NCBI RefSeq assembly: GCF_013372625.1
Contig: NZ_JABXFD010000264.1
Coordinates: forward strand, 23,987-87,986
Direction: 5' to 3'
From: Actinomadura sp. BRA 177
GTDB lineage: Bacteria > Actinomycetota > Actinomycetes > Streptosporangiales > Streptosporangiaceae
DNA: 64,000 nucleotides
Shown here: piece after piece, positions 54,421-63,475 of the stretch
Position numbering within the stretch: the stretch's first letter is position 1
How the letters are laid out: every line of letters starts with the position of its first letter
The notes under the pieces: model-generated
The model's input: only the letters and a program-made list of their open reading frames with translations
What the model was told of the DNA's origin: nothing
Database searches by the model: none
Made by a program: the position numbers and the translations under genes

Positions 54421-55257
54421 ATGACGGCCATCGCCAGCGTCTACCAGAACGACGTCGCCAACTACTGGAACGCCGAACGGAACCCGGTCAACCTGCGGCT
54501 GGGCGACGTGTCGGGCACCTACCACCACCACTACGGCATCGGCGAGGTCGACTGGTCCGTCCTGGACGCGGCCGAGGACGGCCGGGAGGAGGCGATCATC
54601 GCCGAGCTGCACCGGCTGGAGAACGCCCAGGCGGAGTTCCTGCTCGGCCACCTCGGCGACATCCGGCCCGAGCACCGGCTGCTGGACGCCGGCTCCGGCC
54701 GGGGCGGGTCCAGTCTGATGGCCAACGCCGCGTTCGGCTGCCGGGTCGACGGCGTCTCCATCTCCAAGGCCCAGGTGGAGTTCGCCAACGCGCAGGCCGT
54801 CCAGCGCGGTGTGGGCGACAAGGTCCGGTTCCACTTCGCGAACATGCTCGACACCGGTTTCGAGGCGGGAGACTTCCAGGCGATCTGGAACAACGAATCG
54901 ACGATGTACGTCGTCCTGGACGACCTGTTCGCGGCGCACTCCCGGCTGCTCGCCCGCGGCGGCAGGTACGTCACCATCACCGGCTGCTACAACGACGTGT
55001 ACGGGCTCCCGTCCAGGGCGGTCTCCGCCATCAACGCCCATTACGTGTGCGACATCCACCCGCGCAGCGCCTACTTCCGCGCGATGGCGGCGAACCGGCT
55101 CGTGCCCGTCAGCGTCATCGACCTGACCGCCGAGACGATCCCGTACTGGGAGCTGCGCCGGCAGTCGCCGGTCGCCACCGGCATCGAGGACACCTTCCTG
55201 GAGGCTTACCGCGACGGCGGCTTCCAGTACCTGCTCATCGCCGCCGACCGGATCTGA
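54421..55257 (+). CDS. Geranyl diphosphate 2-C-methyltransferase
   Basis: A 278-residue SAM-dependent methyltransferase with motif I LLDAGSGRGGSSLMA and the acidic/aromatic pattern NNESTMYVVLDDLFAAH known from GPP C-methyltransferase. It methylates geranyl diphosphate at C2, the first committed step to 2-methylisoborneol. ATG 54421 lies 19 bp after the encapsulin stop, after AGAAAGGACG. Length and neighbours match known 2-MIB operons. Confidence 0.9.
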   Translation: MTAIASVYQNDVANYWNAERNPVNLRLGDVSGTYHHHYGIGEVDWSVLDAAEDGREEAIIAELHRLENAQAEFLLGHLGDIRPEHRLLDAGSGRGGSSLMANAAFGCRVDGVSISKAQVEFANAQAVQRGVGDKVRFHFANMLDTGFEAGDFQAIWNNESTMYVVLDDLFAAHSRLLARGGRYVTITGCYNDVYGLPSRAVSAINAHYVCDIHPRSAYFRAMAANRLVPVSVIDLTAETIPYWELRRQSPVATGIEDTFLEAYRDGGFQYLLIAADRI

Positions 55258-55265
55258 GGCAGCCG

Positions 55266-56438
55266 ATGCCAGATCGATCCTCTTCGGCGGGAGCCGGTGG
55301 GCCGTGCAGCGCGGTGCCGTCCGCGCAGGGCTGGTCGGTGGGGCCGACCGGCCTGGGAACCGCGGCGGCCTCCCTGGCCTCGCTGCTCGCCGCCGCACGC
55401 CCCAGCCGCGAGATCCCGCACGGTGACCTTCTCGCGGGGACGCTGCCCGGCGGCCCCGGCTACGTCGAGAGGCCATGGGGGGACGGGTCGCACTCGCCGC
55501 TCTACTGCCCTGTTCCCGAACGCGCCGACGACGCGCTGGCCGGCGAGGTGGACGCCCGGCTGGCGTCCTGGGCGCGGGACTGCGGTTTCGAGGACGACGA
55601 GCTCGACGCGCTGGGCAAGGCGGCGTTCGGACGCCTGGTCACCCTCGCCCACCCCGACACCGACGATCCCGATGCCCTGCTCGTCGCCGCGCAGCTGAAC
55701 GCCGCGTGGTGGGCCGCGGACGACTACTACGCCGACGACACCGCGCTGGGCGCCGTCCCGAAACTGCTTCCACCGCGCCTCGCCCTGGTGATGCCGGCCA
55801 TGGACCCGGTCCCCTCGGTGGGAGACTTCACCGCTCCGCTGAACGAGGCACTGCAGGACGACCTGATACGCAGAATGCTCGGCTCGGCCGTCCAGCATCT
55901 CAACCGGCACGCCACACCGGCGCAGGTCCAGCGCATCTGCTATTCGACGTTCGCCATGTTCGTGAGCTGGACGGCCTACGCGGCCTGGCGGGAGACCGGC
56001 GAGCATCCACCGGCGTGGGAGTACCTGGCGGCACGCCAGCACGACAGCTTCTACACGTCCATGACGCTCATCGACGTCGTCGGCGGCTACGAGGTTCCGG
56101 CGCACCTGTTCTACGAGCCGCGCGTCCGCCGCGCCGCGTTCCAGGCGGGCACCGCGAGCGTCCTCGTCAACGATCTGCATTCGGTGGCCAAGGACGCCGC
56201 GGACGAGAACCCCGTCTGCAACATCGTCCTGCTGATCGCCGCCGACCGGGACTGCTCGGTCGAGGAGGCGACCGAGACCACCGTGGCCCTGCACAACGAC
56301 CTCGTCCGCGACTTCGAGGCGGGCCATCGGGACCTCGCGGCCGTCCCGTCCCCGGAACTCCAGCGGTTCCTGCGCGGACTGCGGGCCTGGATGGGCGGCG
56401 GCTTCGAATGGCACGCCACCAACCCCCGCTACGCCTGA
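55266..56438 (+). CDS. 2-Methylisoborneol synthase, encapsulin cargo
   Basis: A 390-residue class I terpene cyclase. The first metal motif is DDYYAD (residues 152-157), and the second is NDLHSVAKDAADE (from N302). It cyclises 2-methylgeranyl diphosphate to 2-methylisoborneol. The first ~75 residues are Gly/Pro/Ala/Ser-rich and probably disordered, the segment that in characterised systems directs cargo into the encapsulin. ATG 55266 is 8 bp after the methyltransferase stop. The three genes form a tight operon ended by a terminator. Confidence 0.9.
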   Translation: MPDRSSSAGAGGPCSAVPSAQGWSVGPTGLGTAAASLASLLAAARPSREIPHGDLLAGTLPGGPGYVERPWGDGSHSPLYCPVPERADDALAGEVDARLASWARDCGFEDDELDALGKAAFGRLVTLAHPDTDDPDALLVAAQLNAAWWAADDYYADDTALGAVPKLLPPRLALVMPAMDPVPSVGDFTAPLNEALQDDLIRRMLGSAVQHLNRHATPAQVQRICYSTFAMFVSWTAYAAWRETGEHPPAWEYLAARQHDSFYTSMTLIDVVGGYEVPAHLFYEPRVRRAAFQAGTASVLVNDLHSVAKDAADENPVCNIVLLIAADRDCSVEEATETTVALHNDLVRDFEAGHRDLAAVPSPELQRFLRGLRAWMGGGFEWHATNPRYA

Positions 56439-56445
56439 ACGCACG

Positions 56446-56484
56446 CGTCTCCCGCCCGGGCGGTCATCGCCCGGACGGGAGACG
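56446..56484. terminator. Bidirectional terminator after the 2-MIB operon
   Basis: A 16-bp stem with one mismatch (CGTCTCCCG + CCGGGCG with CGCCCGG + CGGGAGACG) and loop GTCAT lies between the convergent stops at 56438 and 56494. Confidence 0.82.
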
Positions 56485-56493
56485 GCGGCAGGG

Positions 56494-56718
56494 TCAGAGG
56501 CGCTGCTTCAGCAGTTCCTTGCCCTGTTCGGCGCCCTTGCGGCTCTCTCCCTGCGCGCGGCGGAAGAAGTCGGCCAGCTCCGGGTCGTCGGCGCGCTCGG
56601 CGTCGTCGATGTAGGTGTCCAGCCTGAGGGCGTTGCTCAGGCACTGCTCGACGAACCAGGTGATGTTGTAGTCCTTGTCCTTGGTCCCGGTGACGTGACC
56701 GGTTTCTTGCGCGGCCAT
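56494..56718 (-). CDS. Small acidic hypothetical protein
   Basis: A 74-residue helical protein (NITWFVEQCLSNALRLDTYI, ELADFFRRAQGESRKGAEQG). ATG 56718 follows GGGGGAGGAAC. The size and pattern recur in actinobacteria, but no function is known. Confidence 0.7.
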   Translation of the reverse strand: MAAQETGHVTGTKDKDYNITWFVEQCLSNALRLDTYIDDAERADDPELADFFRRAQGESRKGAEQGKELLKQRL

Positions 56719-56811
56719 GGTTCCTCCCCCGATGAGGCGTGCTTTGCCGGGCGCCTACCCGTACGTCCGGCGATGAATCCCGGTCGGTCACGTGCCCCTA
56801 TTTTTGGGGAT

Positions 56812-58590
56812 ATGAGGATCTCGGTGTTGGTCGCGGGCGGCGGGCCGGCGGGGCTGGCGGCGGCGGTGGAGCTCGGGCGGCGCGGGATTCGAGTCTGCGT
56901 GGTCGAGCCGCGGGTCGTCATCGATCACGACCGTCCGCGCGCCAAGAGCACCAGCATCCGGACGATGGAGCATCTGCGCCGGTGGGGGCTCGCCGGACGG
57001 CTGCGGGACGCCGCGGCCCTGCCCGTTTCCTGGTCGCAGGACGTCGCCTTCTGCACCGCGCTCCTCGGGACGGAGCTGACCCGGTTCCGCAACGCGTTCG
57101 GGCTGTACGACGTCCGCCGGGACGATCGGGCGGAGCACGGGCAGCAGGTGCCGCAGCCCGTCGTGGAGCAGGTGCTGCGGGAAGCGGTGGCGGAACTCCC
57201 GTCCGTCACCTGCTTGATGGGGCACACGGTCACCGGGGTCGAGCAGGACGCGCAGGGTGTGCGGGCCACGGTCACGGGGCCGGACGGCGCGCGCGTGATC
57301 TCGGCCGAGTACCTGCTGGGGTGCGATGGCGCGGCCGGGATCACCCGGACGGCGATCGGCGCGTCCTACACGGGGTCGAGCGGCGAACGGCCCAACCTCA
57401 GCGTCGTCTTCGAGGCGCCCGGCCTCGCCGAGAAGGTTCCCCTGAACCCTGCGGTGCATTACTGGGTCGTCAGCCCTTCCGTGTCCGGCCTGATGGGACG
57501 GCTGGACCTGGACGACCGCTGGTGGGCCATCGTCCAGAAGGTCGACACCCGCGAAACGGCACCGGACGCGTTGGCACTGGTGCGCTCCCTCATCGGCCCC
57601 GGGGACGGGGTGCAGGTACGGGTCGTCGCCACCGACCCCTGGATCGCCCGGATGCTGCTAGTCGACCGCTACAACTCCGGCCGCGTCTTCCTCGTCGGCG
57701 ACGCCGCCCATCTCAATCCGCCGTGGGGCGGCCACGGGTTCAACACGTGTGTGGGCGACGCGGTGAATATCGGGTGGAAGCTCGCCGCCGTCCTCCAGGG
57801 CTGGGGCGGTTCCGGTCTGCTGGACAGCTACGAGCCTGAACGCCGTCCAGTAGCCGCGCAGACCATCGCCGACAGTTCGGCCCAGGAGAAGCTCCTCGCA
57901 CCGTCGTTCGCGTCCCTGCTGGACTCCGGCGACGTGGCGGACGCGCTGCAGGTGAAGGCCGGCGAGTTCTACAGCGAAGGGCTCGTCCTCGGGTACCACT
58001 ACGCGGCGTCCCCGATCGTCGTCGACGACGGGTCGCCGGTTCCGCCGCACACGCCCGAGACCTATGCCCCTACGGCCCGCCCCGGCGCCCGGCTTCCGCA
58101 CGCGTGGCTGCCCGACGGAACGTCCCTCTATGACCTGCTTGGGGACGGGTTCACCCTGCTGCGCCTGGGCGACGCCGACCCGGCCGGCGAGACCTGCCTG
58201 CCGGAAGAACCCTTTCTGCTGCGCCACGAACAATGCCGCGAAGTCGGGAGCGGGCAGATAGCCGACCGTGACCGTGGACTTCTCCAGGCCGGTGCCATCG
58301 TCCGCGGAAGACCCGCAGGCGGCGGCGGGAACGAGCATGGTCAAGCCGAAAAGCACGGCAAGGGCCCGGCGACGCATTCGTTCCGCCATTCGAATCATGC
58401 TACTCGCAAGATCACGACCTGTCAGGACCGAAACTGCGGGCGTCCGGGGCAAGCGCGCACCTGCCCCGCGCACCCATCCGGCAAACAGCTTCTGACCAGG
58501 GTCAACGCGCCGGAGATTCTGCGATTCGGCGCAGCCAATGTCGGCGTCCCAGGACTGGCGGGTGGACGTTCCGGCGGGAAAGCCTGGTGA
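56812..58590 (+). pseudogene. FAD-dependent aromatic monooxygenase, C-terminally truncated
   Basis: From ATG 56812 the protein matches p-hydroxybenzoate-hydroxylase-like flavin monooxygenases: VLVAGGGPAGLAAAVELGRR, the DG motif LLGCDGAAG and the FAD GD motif RVFLVGDAAHLNPPWGGHGF. Similarity continues to about residue 460 (LLRLGDADPAGE) and stops near 58190. The remaining frame to 58590 is antisense to a binding-protein gene. The C-terminal thioredoxin-like domain is missing, although the catalytic core is complete. A shortened active enzyme is possible. Confidence 0.78.
58190..58398 (-). pseudogene. ABC substrate-binding lipoprotein, N-terminal fragment
   Basis: From ATG 58398 the minus strand encodes a lipoprotein signal (ALAVLFGLTMLVPAAACGSS, lipobox AAAC) and the start of an NMT1/THI5-like binding protein (STVTVGYLPAPDFAALFVAQ to KGFFRQAGL). 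The frame then enters antisense monooxygenase sequence. Both truncated genes meet at 58188-58196. Confidence 0.7.
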
Positions 58591-58667
58591 CCCGGGCAGC
58601 CCCATGACAACGGCCGATGCCGCGCTGCCCGAAAGAAGCGGCATCGCCGCCCGGGAGGAGACGCACG

Positions 58668-60446
58668 ATGACGCAGACAGTCGGTCGGCAGACCGCCGAA
58701 TACACCGAACGCTCCTGGCAGGACGGGGCCAGATCCGGCCAGCAGGTGTGGGGGGCGCCGCCGCCGTTCGCCCCCGACCCGGAGGACTTCGTCCTGGACG
58801 GTACCGGGGTGCCGCCGGACAAGCGCGACACGGTGCTGCGCCGGCTGGCCGCCTACCTGGCCGACCGGCGCGACCGGATGATCGGCTACCAGGTCACCGA
58901 GGACATGGACGCCTACCAGCGCGACATCGGGCAGTTCCTCACCAGCCACATCAACAACATCGGCGACCCGTTCCAGGAGAGCGGCTACAAGGTCAACTCC
59001 AAGGTCGTCGAGCAGGCCGTGCTGTCCTATCTCGCACGGCTCTGGCACGGCGTCCCCTACGACCCGGGAAACAAGGAGTCGTGCTGGGGATACGTCCTGA
59101 GCATGGGCTCCACCGAGGGCAACATGTACGCGCTGTGGAACGCCCGCGACTACCTCTCCGGCAAGCGGCTGCTCGGCGAGAGCGAAGGCGCCGGCAAGGA
59201 GATGCCCTTGCGCTACACCGCGCCCGTCGAGCCCGCGAACCCCAACGCGTACTCCCCGGTGATCTTCTATTCGGAGGACACGCACTACTCGTTCGCCAAG
59301 GCGGTCCGGGTCCTGGACCTGCCGACGTTCAGCGAGATGGGACGCGCCAAGTACCCCGACGACTGCCCGCTCGGCGGACCGTGGCCGGACGAGGTGCCGT
59401 CCGCGCTGCCCGCCAACGGGAAGCCGGACGAGCAGTACCCGTCCTTCGGCCCCGGCTCCATCGACGTCGACAAGCTGGAGAAGCTCGTCGGGTTCTTCGC
59501 CGCCAAGGGCCACCCGATCATCGTCAGCCTGAACTTCGGCAGCACGTTCAAGGGCGCCTACGACGACGTGCGCGGCGTCTGCGACCGGCTGCTGCCGGTC
59601 TTCGCCGAGCACGGGCTCCTGGAGCGCCACGTGAAGTACGGCGAGGACGACCATGACGTCCGGCGCGGGTTCTGGATCCACGTGGACGGGGCCCTCGGCG
59701 CCGCGTTCATCCCGTTCCTGGCCAAGGCCGCCCACGATCCCCGCTACGAGTACGAGCCGGACGTGCCCGTCCCCGAGTTCGACTTCGGCCTGACGTCCTC
59801 GCTCCCCGGCAAGAAGCCGGTCGACATGGTCTCGTCCCTCGTGTTCAGCGGCCACAAGTGGATGGGGACCCCGTGGCCGTGCGGCGCGTTCATGACCAAG
59901 ATCAAGTACCAGATGCAGCCGCCGGACAACCCCGAGTACATCGGCTCGCTGGACACCACGTTCGCCGGCTCCCGCAACGGCCTGTCCCCGATCGTGCTGT
60001 GGGACCACATCGCCCAGCACCCCGACGACCGGCAGATCGCGCTCAGCACCCACTCCCAGCGCATGGCCGACTACCTGGTCGAGAAGCTCACCCGGCTGGA
60101 GCAGCGGCTGGAGTTCGGCCGCGGCGGCCTCTGGATCGCCCGCACCCCGCTCGCGATCACGGTCCGCTTCCGCCGCCCGAACCCGGGCATCGTGGCCAAA
60201 TGGTCACTGTCGACGGTCACCATGAAGATGCGGCCCGACGACCCCGAGGCGCGCCCCCTGGCGCACATCTTCCTGATGCCGTCCGTGACCGAGGAGAAGA
60301 TCGACGCCTTCATCGCCGACCTGCACGCAGATGACGCATTCGACCCGAATTCCCCATTCCCACCAGACCTGTCCATGCCCACCCAGACCTTCGACGGCGA
60401 GCCGCTGACCGGCACCGCCCCCTACGCCGACCGAGGCTTCGCCTGA
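58668..60446 (+). CDS. PLP-dependent amino-acid decarboxylase
   Basis: A 592-residue group II decarboxylase-fold protein. The PLP lysine is K397 in VFSGHKWMGTP, preceded by the conserved HVDGALGAAF. It is longer than usual glutamate decarboxylases and resembles the histidine/aromatic-type decarboxylase group. The substrate is not clear. ATG 58668 follows GGGAGGAG. A strong terminator follows the stop, so it is probably monocistronic. Confidence 0.82.
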   Translation: MTQTVGRQTAEYTERSWQDGARSGQQVWGAPPPFAPDPEDFVLDGTGVPPDKRDTVLRRLAAYLADRRDRMIGYQVTEDMDAYQRDIGQFLTSHINNIGDPFQESGYKVNSKVVEQAVLSYLARLWHGVPYDPGNKESCWGYVLSMGSTEGNMYALWNARDYLSGKRLLGESEGAGKEMPLRYTAPVEPANPNAYSPVIFYSEDTHYSFAKAVRVLDLPTFSEMGRAKYPDDCPLGGPWPDEVPSALPANGKPDEQYPSFGPGSIDVDKLEKLVGFFAAKGHPIIVSLNFGSTFKGAYDDVRGVCDRLLPVFAEHGLLERHVKYGEDDHDVRRGFWIHVDGALGAAFIPFLAKAAHDPRYEYEPDVPVPEFDFGLTSSLPGKKPVDMVSSLVFSGHKWMGTPWPCGAFMTKIKYQMQPPDNPEYIGSLDTTFAGSRNGLSPIVLWDHIAQHPDDRQIALSTHSQRMADYLVEKLTRLEQRLEFGRGGLWIARTPLAITVRFRRPNPGIVAKWSLSTVTMKMRPDDPEARPLAHIFLMPSVTEEKIDAFIADLHADDAFDPNSPFPPDLSMPTQTFDGEPLTGTAPYADRGFA

Positions 60447-60466
60447 CCCACACCGCCCGGCAGCAC

Positions 60467-60492
60467 GGGACGGCCGCGTTCGCGGCCGTCCC
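60467..60492 (+). terminator. Terminator after the PLP decarboxylase gene
   Basis: A perfect 11-bp stem (GGGACGGCCGC and its complement) with a 4-base loop lies 20 bp beyond the stop. Confidence 0.82.
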
Positions 60493-60573
60493 GTTGCCGT
60501 GTTCGGTTGACCGGGTCGGGCGGCATTTCTAGTCTGGTCGGTTGTCCGGACGGCTGGCCAGGAGGGGAAATCG

Positions 60574-62427
60574 GTGAGCGTACAGGCGGAGGAGACGTTC
60601 AGCTTTCAGGCGGAGGCGGCCCAGATCCTCGATCTGATGGCCAATTCGCTGTACAGCAACAAGGAGATATTCCTGCGCGAGCTGATCTCCAATTCGTCCG
60701 ATGCCATCGACCGGTTCCGGATCGAGCGTTTCGCCGCGCCCGAGTCGGCCGGAAAGGAGCCGGAGGACGAGCCGCGGATCCGGGTCGGGTTCGACAAGGA
60801 CGCCGGGACGATCACCATCGCCGACAACGGCATCGGGATGAGCCGGCAGGAGGTGATCGACAACATCGGCACGATCGCCCGGTCGGGCACCGCGGAGTTC
60901 CTGCGCGCGATGTCCGGCGACAAGCGCGGCGACACCGCGCTGATCGGCCAGTTCGGCGTCGGCTTCTACTCGGCGTTCATCGTCGCCGACCGGGTGACGC
61001 TGACCACCCGGCGCGCCGGGCTGCCGGCGGACGAGGGGGTGCGCTGGTCGTCCGAGGGCAAGGGCGAGTACACGGTGGAGGCCGTCGAGCGGGCCGAACG
61101 CGGGACGACGATCGTCCTGCATCTGCGCGACGGCGAGGACGAACTGCTGAACGACTACCGGCTGCGGACGGTCATCAAGCGGTACTCCGACCACATCGGC
61201 CGGCCGATCCTGCTGGGCGACGACGAAACCCCGGTGAACCAGGCCACCGCGCTGTGGGCACGTCCGAAAAGCGAGCTGAAGGACCAGGACTACAACGACT
61301 TCTACCGGCAGCTCACCAACGATTTCGCCGACCCGCTCGCCCACGTCCACGTGAAGGTGGAGGGACGGTACGAGTACACGCTGCTGCTGTTCATCCCGTC
61401 CCAAGCCCCGTACGACCTGTGGCTGCCGCAGTCGCTGCAGGGCGTGCGGCTCCACGTGCAGCGCGTCTTCATCCTGGAGGACACCGACCGGCTGATGCCG
61501 CGCTACCTGCGGTTCGTCCGCGGGATCATCGACTCCGCCGACCTGCCGCTGAACGTCTCCCGCGAGATCCTGCAGGGCGGCCAGGCGATGGACCACATCC
61601 GGTCGAGCGCGGTCAAGCGGGTGCTGAGGCTGCTCAAGGACATGGCCGACGGCGAGCCCGAGAAGTACGCGTCCTTCTGGAAGGAGTTCGGCGCCACCCT
61701 GAAAGAGGGCATTCCGGACGACCCCGCCCACCGGGACGACATCGCGCGGCTGCTGCGCTTCACCTCGACCAAGCACGCGAACGTCTCGCTCGGCGACTAC
61801 GTGTCCCGCATGAAGGAGGGGCAGGACAAGATCTACTACCTGCTCGCGCCCGGCCTGTCGGACGCCGCGTCCAGCCCGCACCTGGAGGCGTTCCGCGCGA
61901 AGGACATCGAGGTCCTCCTGCTGGACGACGCCGTGGACGACTTCGTCGTCACCGCCCTGCCGCACTTCGAGGACAGGCGGCTGCGGTCGGTCGCCCAGGG
62001 CGCGCCCGACTTCGGTGACCTGGAGGACGCGGCGGACAAGGAGGCCGCCGAGCAGGCCGGCGCCGACTACGCCGACCTCGTCGGCAGGCTCAAGGAGCAC
62101 CTGGACGGCCGGGCGTTCGACGTGCGCGTGACCAGCCGCCTCACCACGTCCCCCGCCTGCATCGTCGCGAACGGCGCGGAGACCGACTTCTCCCTCGCGC
62201 AGCGGATGCGCGGCTCCGGCCTCCCGCCCCAGCCGGTCCTGGAGATCAACCCGCGCCATCCGCTGGTCGAGCGGCTGAACGGCGGGCTGGACGACCCGCG
62301 CCTGGCCGACTGGGCGCACGTCCTGTTCGACCAGGCCGTGCTCACCTACGGTGCCCGCATCGAGGAGCCCGGCGCGTTCGTCGGCCGGCTCAACGACCTC
62401 CTCGTCTCGCTCGCGAACGATCGTTAA
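60574..62427 (+). CDS. htpG: Molecular chaperone HtpG (Hsp90)
   Basis: A 617-residue Hsp90 protein. The N-terminal ATP site shows EIFLRELISNSSDAIDRFR, DNGIGM and GQFGVGFYSAFIV. The middle-domain catalytic arginine region is in NVSREILQGGQAM. The C-terminal dimerisation part is complete. It assists folding of client proteins under stress. GTG 60574 follows GGAGGGGAAAT. Confidence 0.93.
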   Translation: MSVQAEETFSFQAEAAQILDLMANSLYSNKEIFLRELISNSSDAIDRFRIERFAAPESAGKEPEDEPRIRVGFDKDAGTITIADNGIGMSRQEVIDNIGTIARSGTAEFLRAMSGDKRGDTALIGQFGVGFYSAFIVADRVTLTTRRAGLPADEGVRWSSEGKGEYTVEAVERAERGTTIVLHLRDGEDELLNDYRLRTVIKRYSDHIGRPILLGDDETPVNQATALWARPKSELKDQDYNDFYRQLTNDFADPLAHVHVKVEGRYEYTLLLFIPSQAPYDLWLPQSLQGVRLHVQRVFILEDTDRLMPRYLRFVRGIIDSADLPLNVSREILQGGQAMDHIRSSAVKRVLRLLKDMADGEPEKYASFWKEFGATLKEGIPDDPAHRDDIARLLRFTSTKHANVSLGDYVSRMKEGQDKIYYLLAPGLSDAASSPHLEAFRAKDIEVLLLDDAVDDFVVTALPHFEDRRLRSVAQGAPDFGDLEDAADKEAAEQAGADYADLVGRLKEHLDGRAFDVRVTSRLTTSPACIVANGAETDFSLAQRMRGSGLPPQPVLEINPRHPLVERLNGGLDDPRLADWAHVLFDQAVLTYGARIEEPGAFVGRLNDLLVSLANDR

Positions 62428-62462
62428 CCGCCGCCTTATCGCGGGTCTGCGGCAATGGGACG

Positions 62463-62936
62463 ATGCGGATTCTCGTGGCCGAGGACGAGCGGTTCCTCGC
62501 CGATCTGGTCGCCGAAGGGCTGCGGGTGCAGAACGCGATCCGGCACAACCATCCCGGCGGGGACGTCCAGGTCGACCTGTCGGCGGAAAGGCTGGTCGTC
62601 CGCAATACCGGCCCGAACGTCCCGCCCGACAATGTGGACGAACCGTTCAAACCGTTCCTGAGGCTGCACGCCGACCGGACGGGGTCGGACGGCGGCGCGG
62701 GCCTCGGGCTGTCGATCGTCGCCGCCATCGTCCGCGTCCACGACGGCACCGTGGGGGCCACGGCGAACCCGGACGGCGGACTGTCCGTGGCCCTGGCCCT
62801 CCCGGCGGCCGATCATTCGCTGCGGAGCACGGCGGCGGTGCGGGTCGCGGCGGCCCCGCCCGCGGGCGCCCAGGCGCCGAGAACGGCGACCAGCAGCCCG
62901 GCGCTGGCGGGCGGCACCAGCAGCGACCAGGGGTAG
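62463..62936 (+). pseudogene. Response-regulator/histidine-kinase deletion fusion
   Basis: The first 21 residues (MRILVAEDERFLADLVAEGL) are the start of a response-regulator receiver. From residue 22 the protein is the ATP-binding domain of a histidine kinase, beginning in the N box (QNAIRHN) and including GAGLGLSIVAAIVRVHDG. An in-frame deletion of about two genes' worth of sequence joined them at about 62525. The phospho-acceptor aspartate, DNA-binding domain, kinase sensor and histidine are all gone. It lies beside the broken ABC permease, a usual partner of such two-component pairs. Confidence 0.78.
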
Positions 62937-63221
62937 ACGTGAATCCATGACCTGGCCATCCCGCTGCTGAGCATCTCGCCGGTCAGCACCACGACGCCGT
63001 GGTGAGCCAGCACCCCCAACGGGACGCCGACCGCGCCCGCGATGATCCCCAGCGCGGCCATCGACATCACCATCATGGCCACGACCTGCCGCGGGGCCAT
63101 GCCGATGGCCTTGAGCACGCCCAGGTCCCGGCTGCGCCCCCGGGTGTTCCGCAGCACGCTGTTGAGGACGCCCAGCGCCACCGCCGTGCAGATGATCAGC
63201 GAGAACAGCACGAACAGGCCG

Positions 63222-63400
63222 GTCAACTACTCGGCCCTGAAGGGACCGAGCTTGCTCGTTCGGTCCTTCGGGGCGTTGTTTACGCTCCCGACTGCCCGTT
63301 ACGGAGGGGCGGTCACGGGTCGCATCCACCTGTCCCCGGGCTATCCGGGGGCGGGTTGGGGCATGTTGACGAATACCCACGCCGAGCGTGCGCGGTCGCG
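63222..63400 (-). ncRNA. Possible orphan omegaRNA scaffold
   Basis: The complete scaffold region of the TnpB remnant. The hairpin around the stop codon is stronger here (CCCCGG, loop GCTAT, CCGGGG at 63334-63350) than in the 12.6-kb copy. A guide would be read from permease sequence starting at 63221. Whether it is transcribed is unknown. Confidence 0.4.
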
Positions 63401-63454
63401 CACGTTGACCCCGGCGACGACGTCGGCGGGCCCAGCGAGACCGCACCGACGACA
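63222..63454 (-). mobile_element. TnpB-element remnant: right end, guide scaffold and last ~38 tnpB codons
   Basis: 233 bp aligned with 12568-12799 at roughly 92-95% identity. The right-end hairpin, the AAGGGACC/GGTCCTT stem, the tnpB stop (63341-63343) and the C-terminal codons (CRRCGLAGPADVVAGVNVRD) are kept. The rest of tnpB and the left end are gone. It lies inside the permease gene, joined on one side at a GCACCGACG microhomology (63443-63451). Confidence 0.85.
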
Positions 63455-63475
63455 TAACGCCTCCGTCACCACCAA

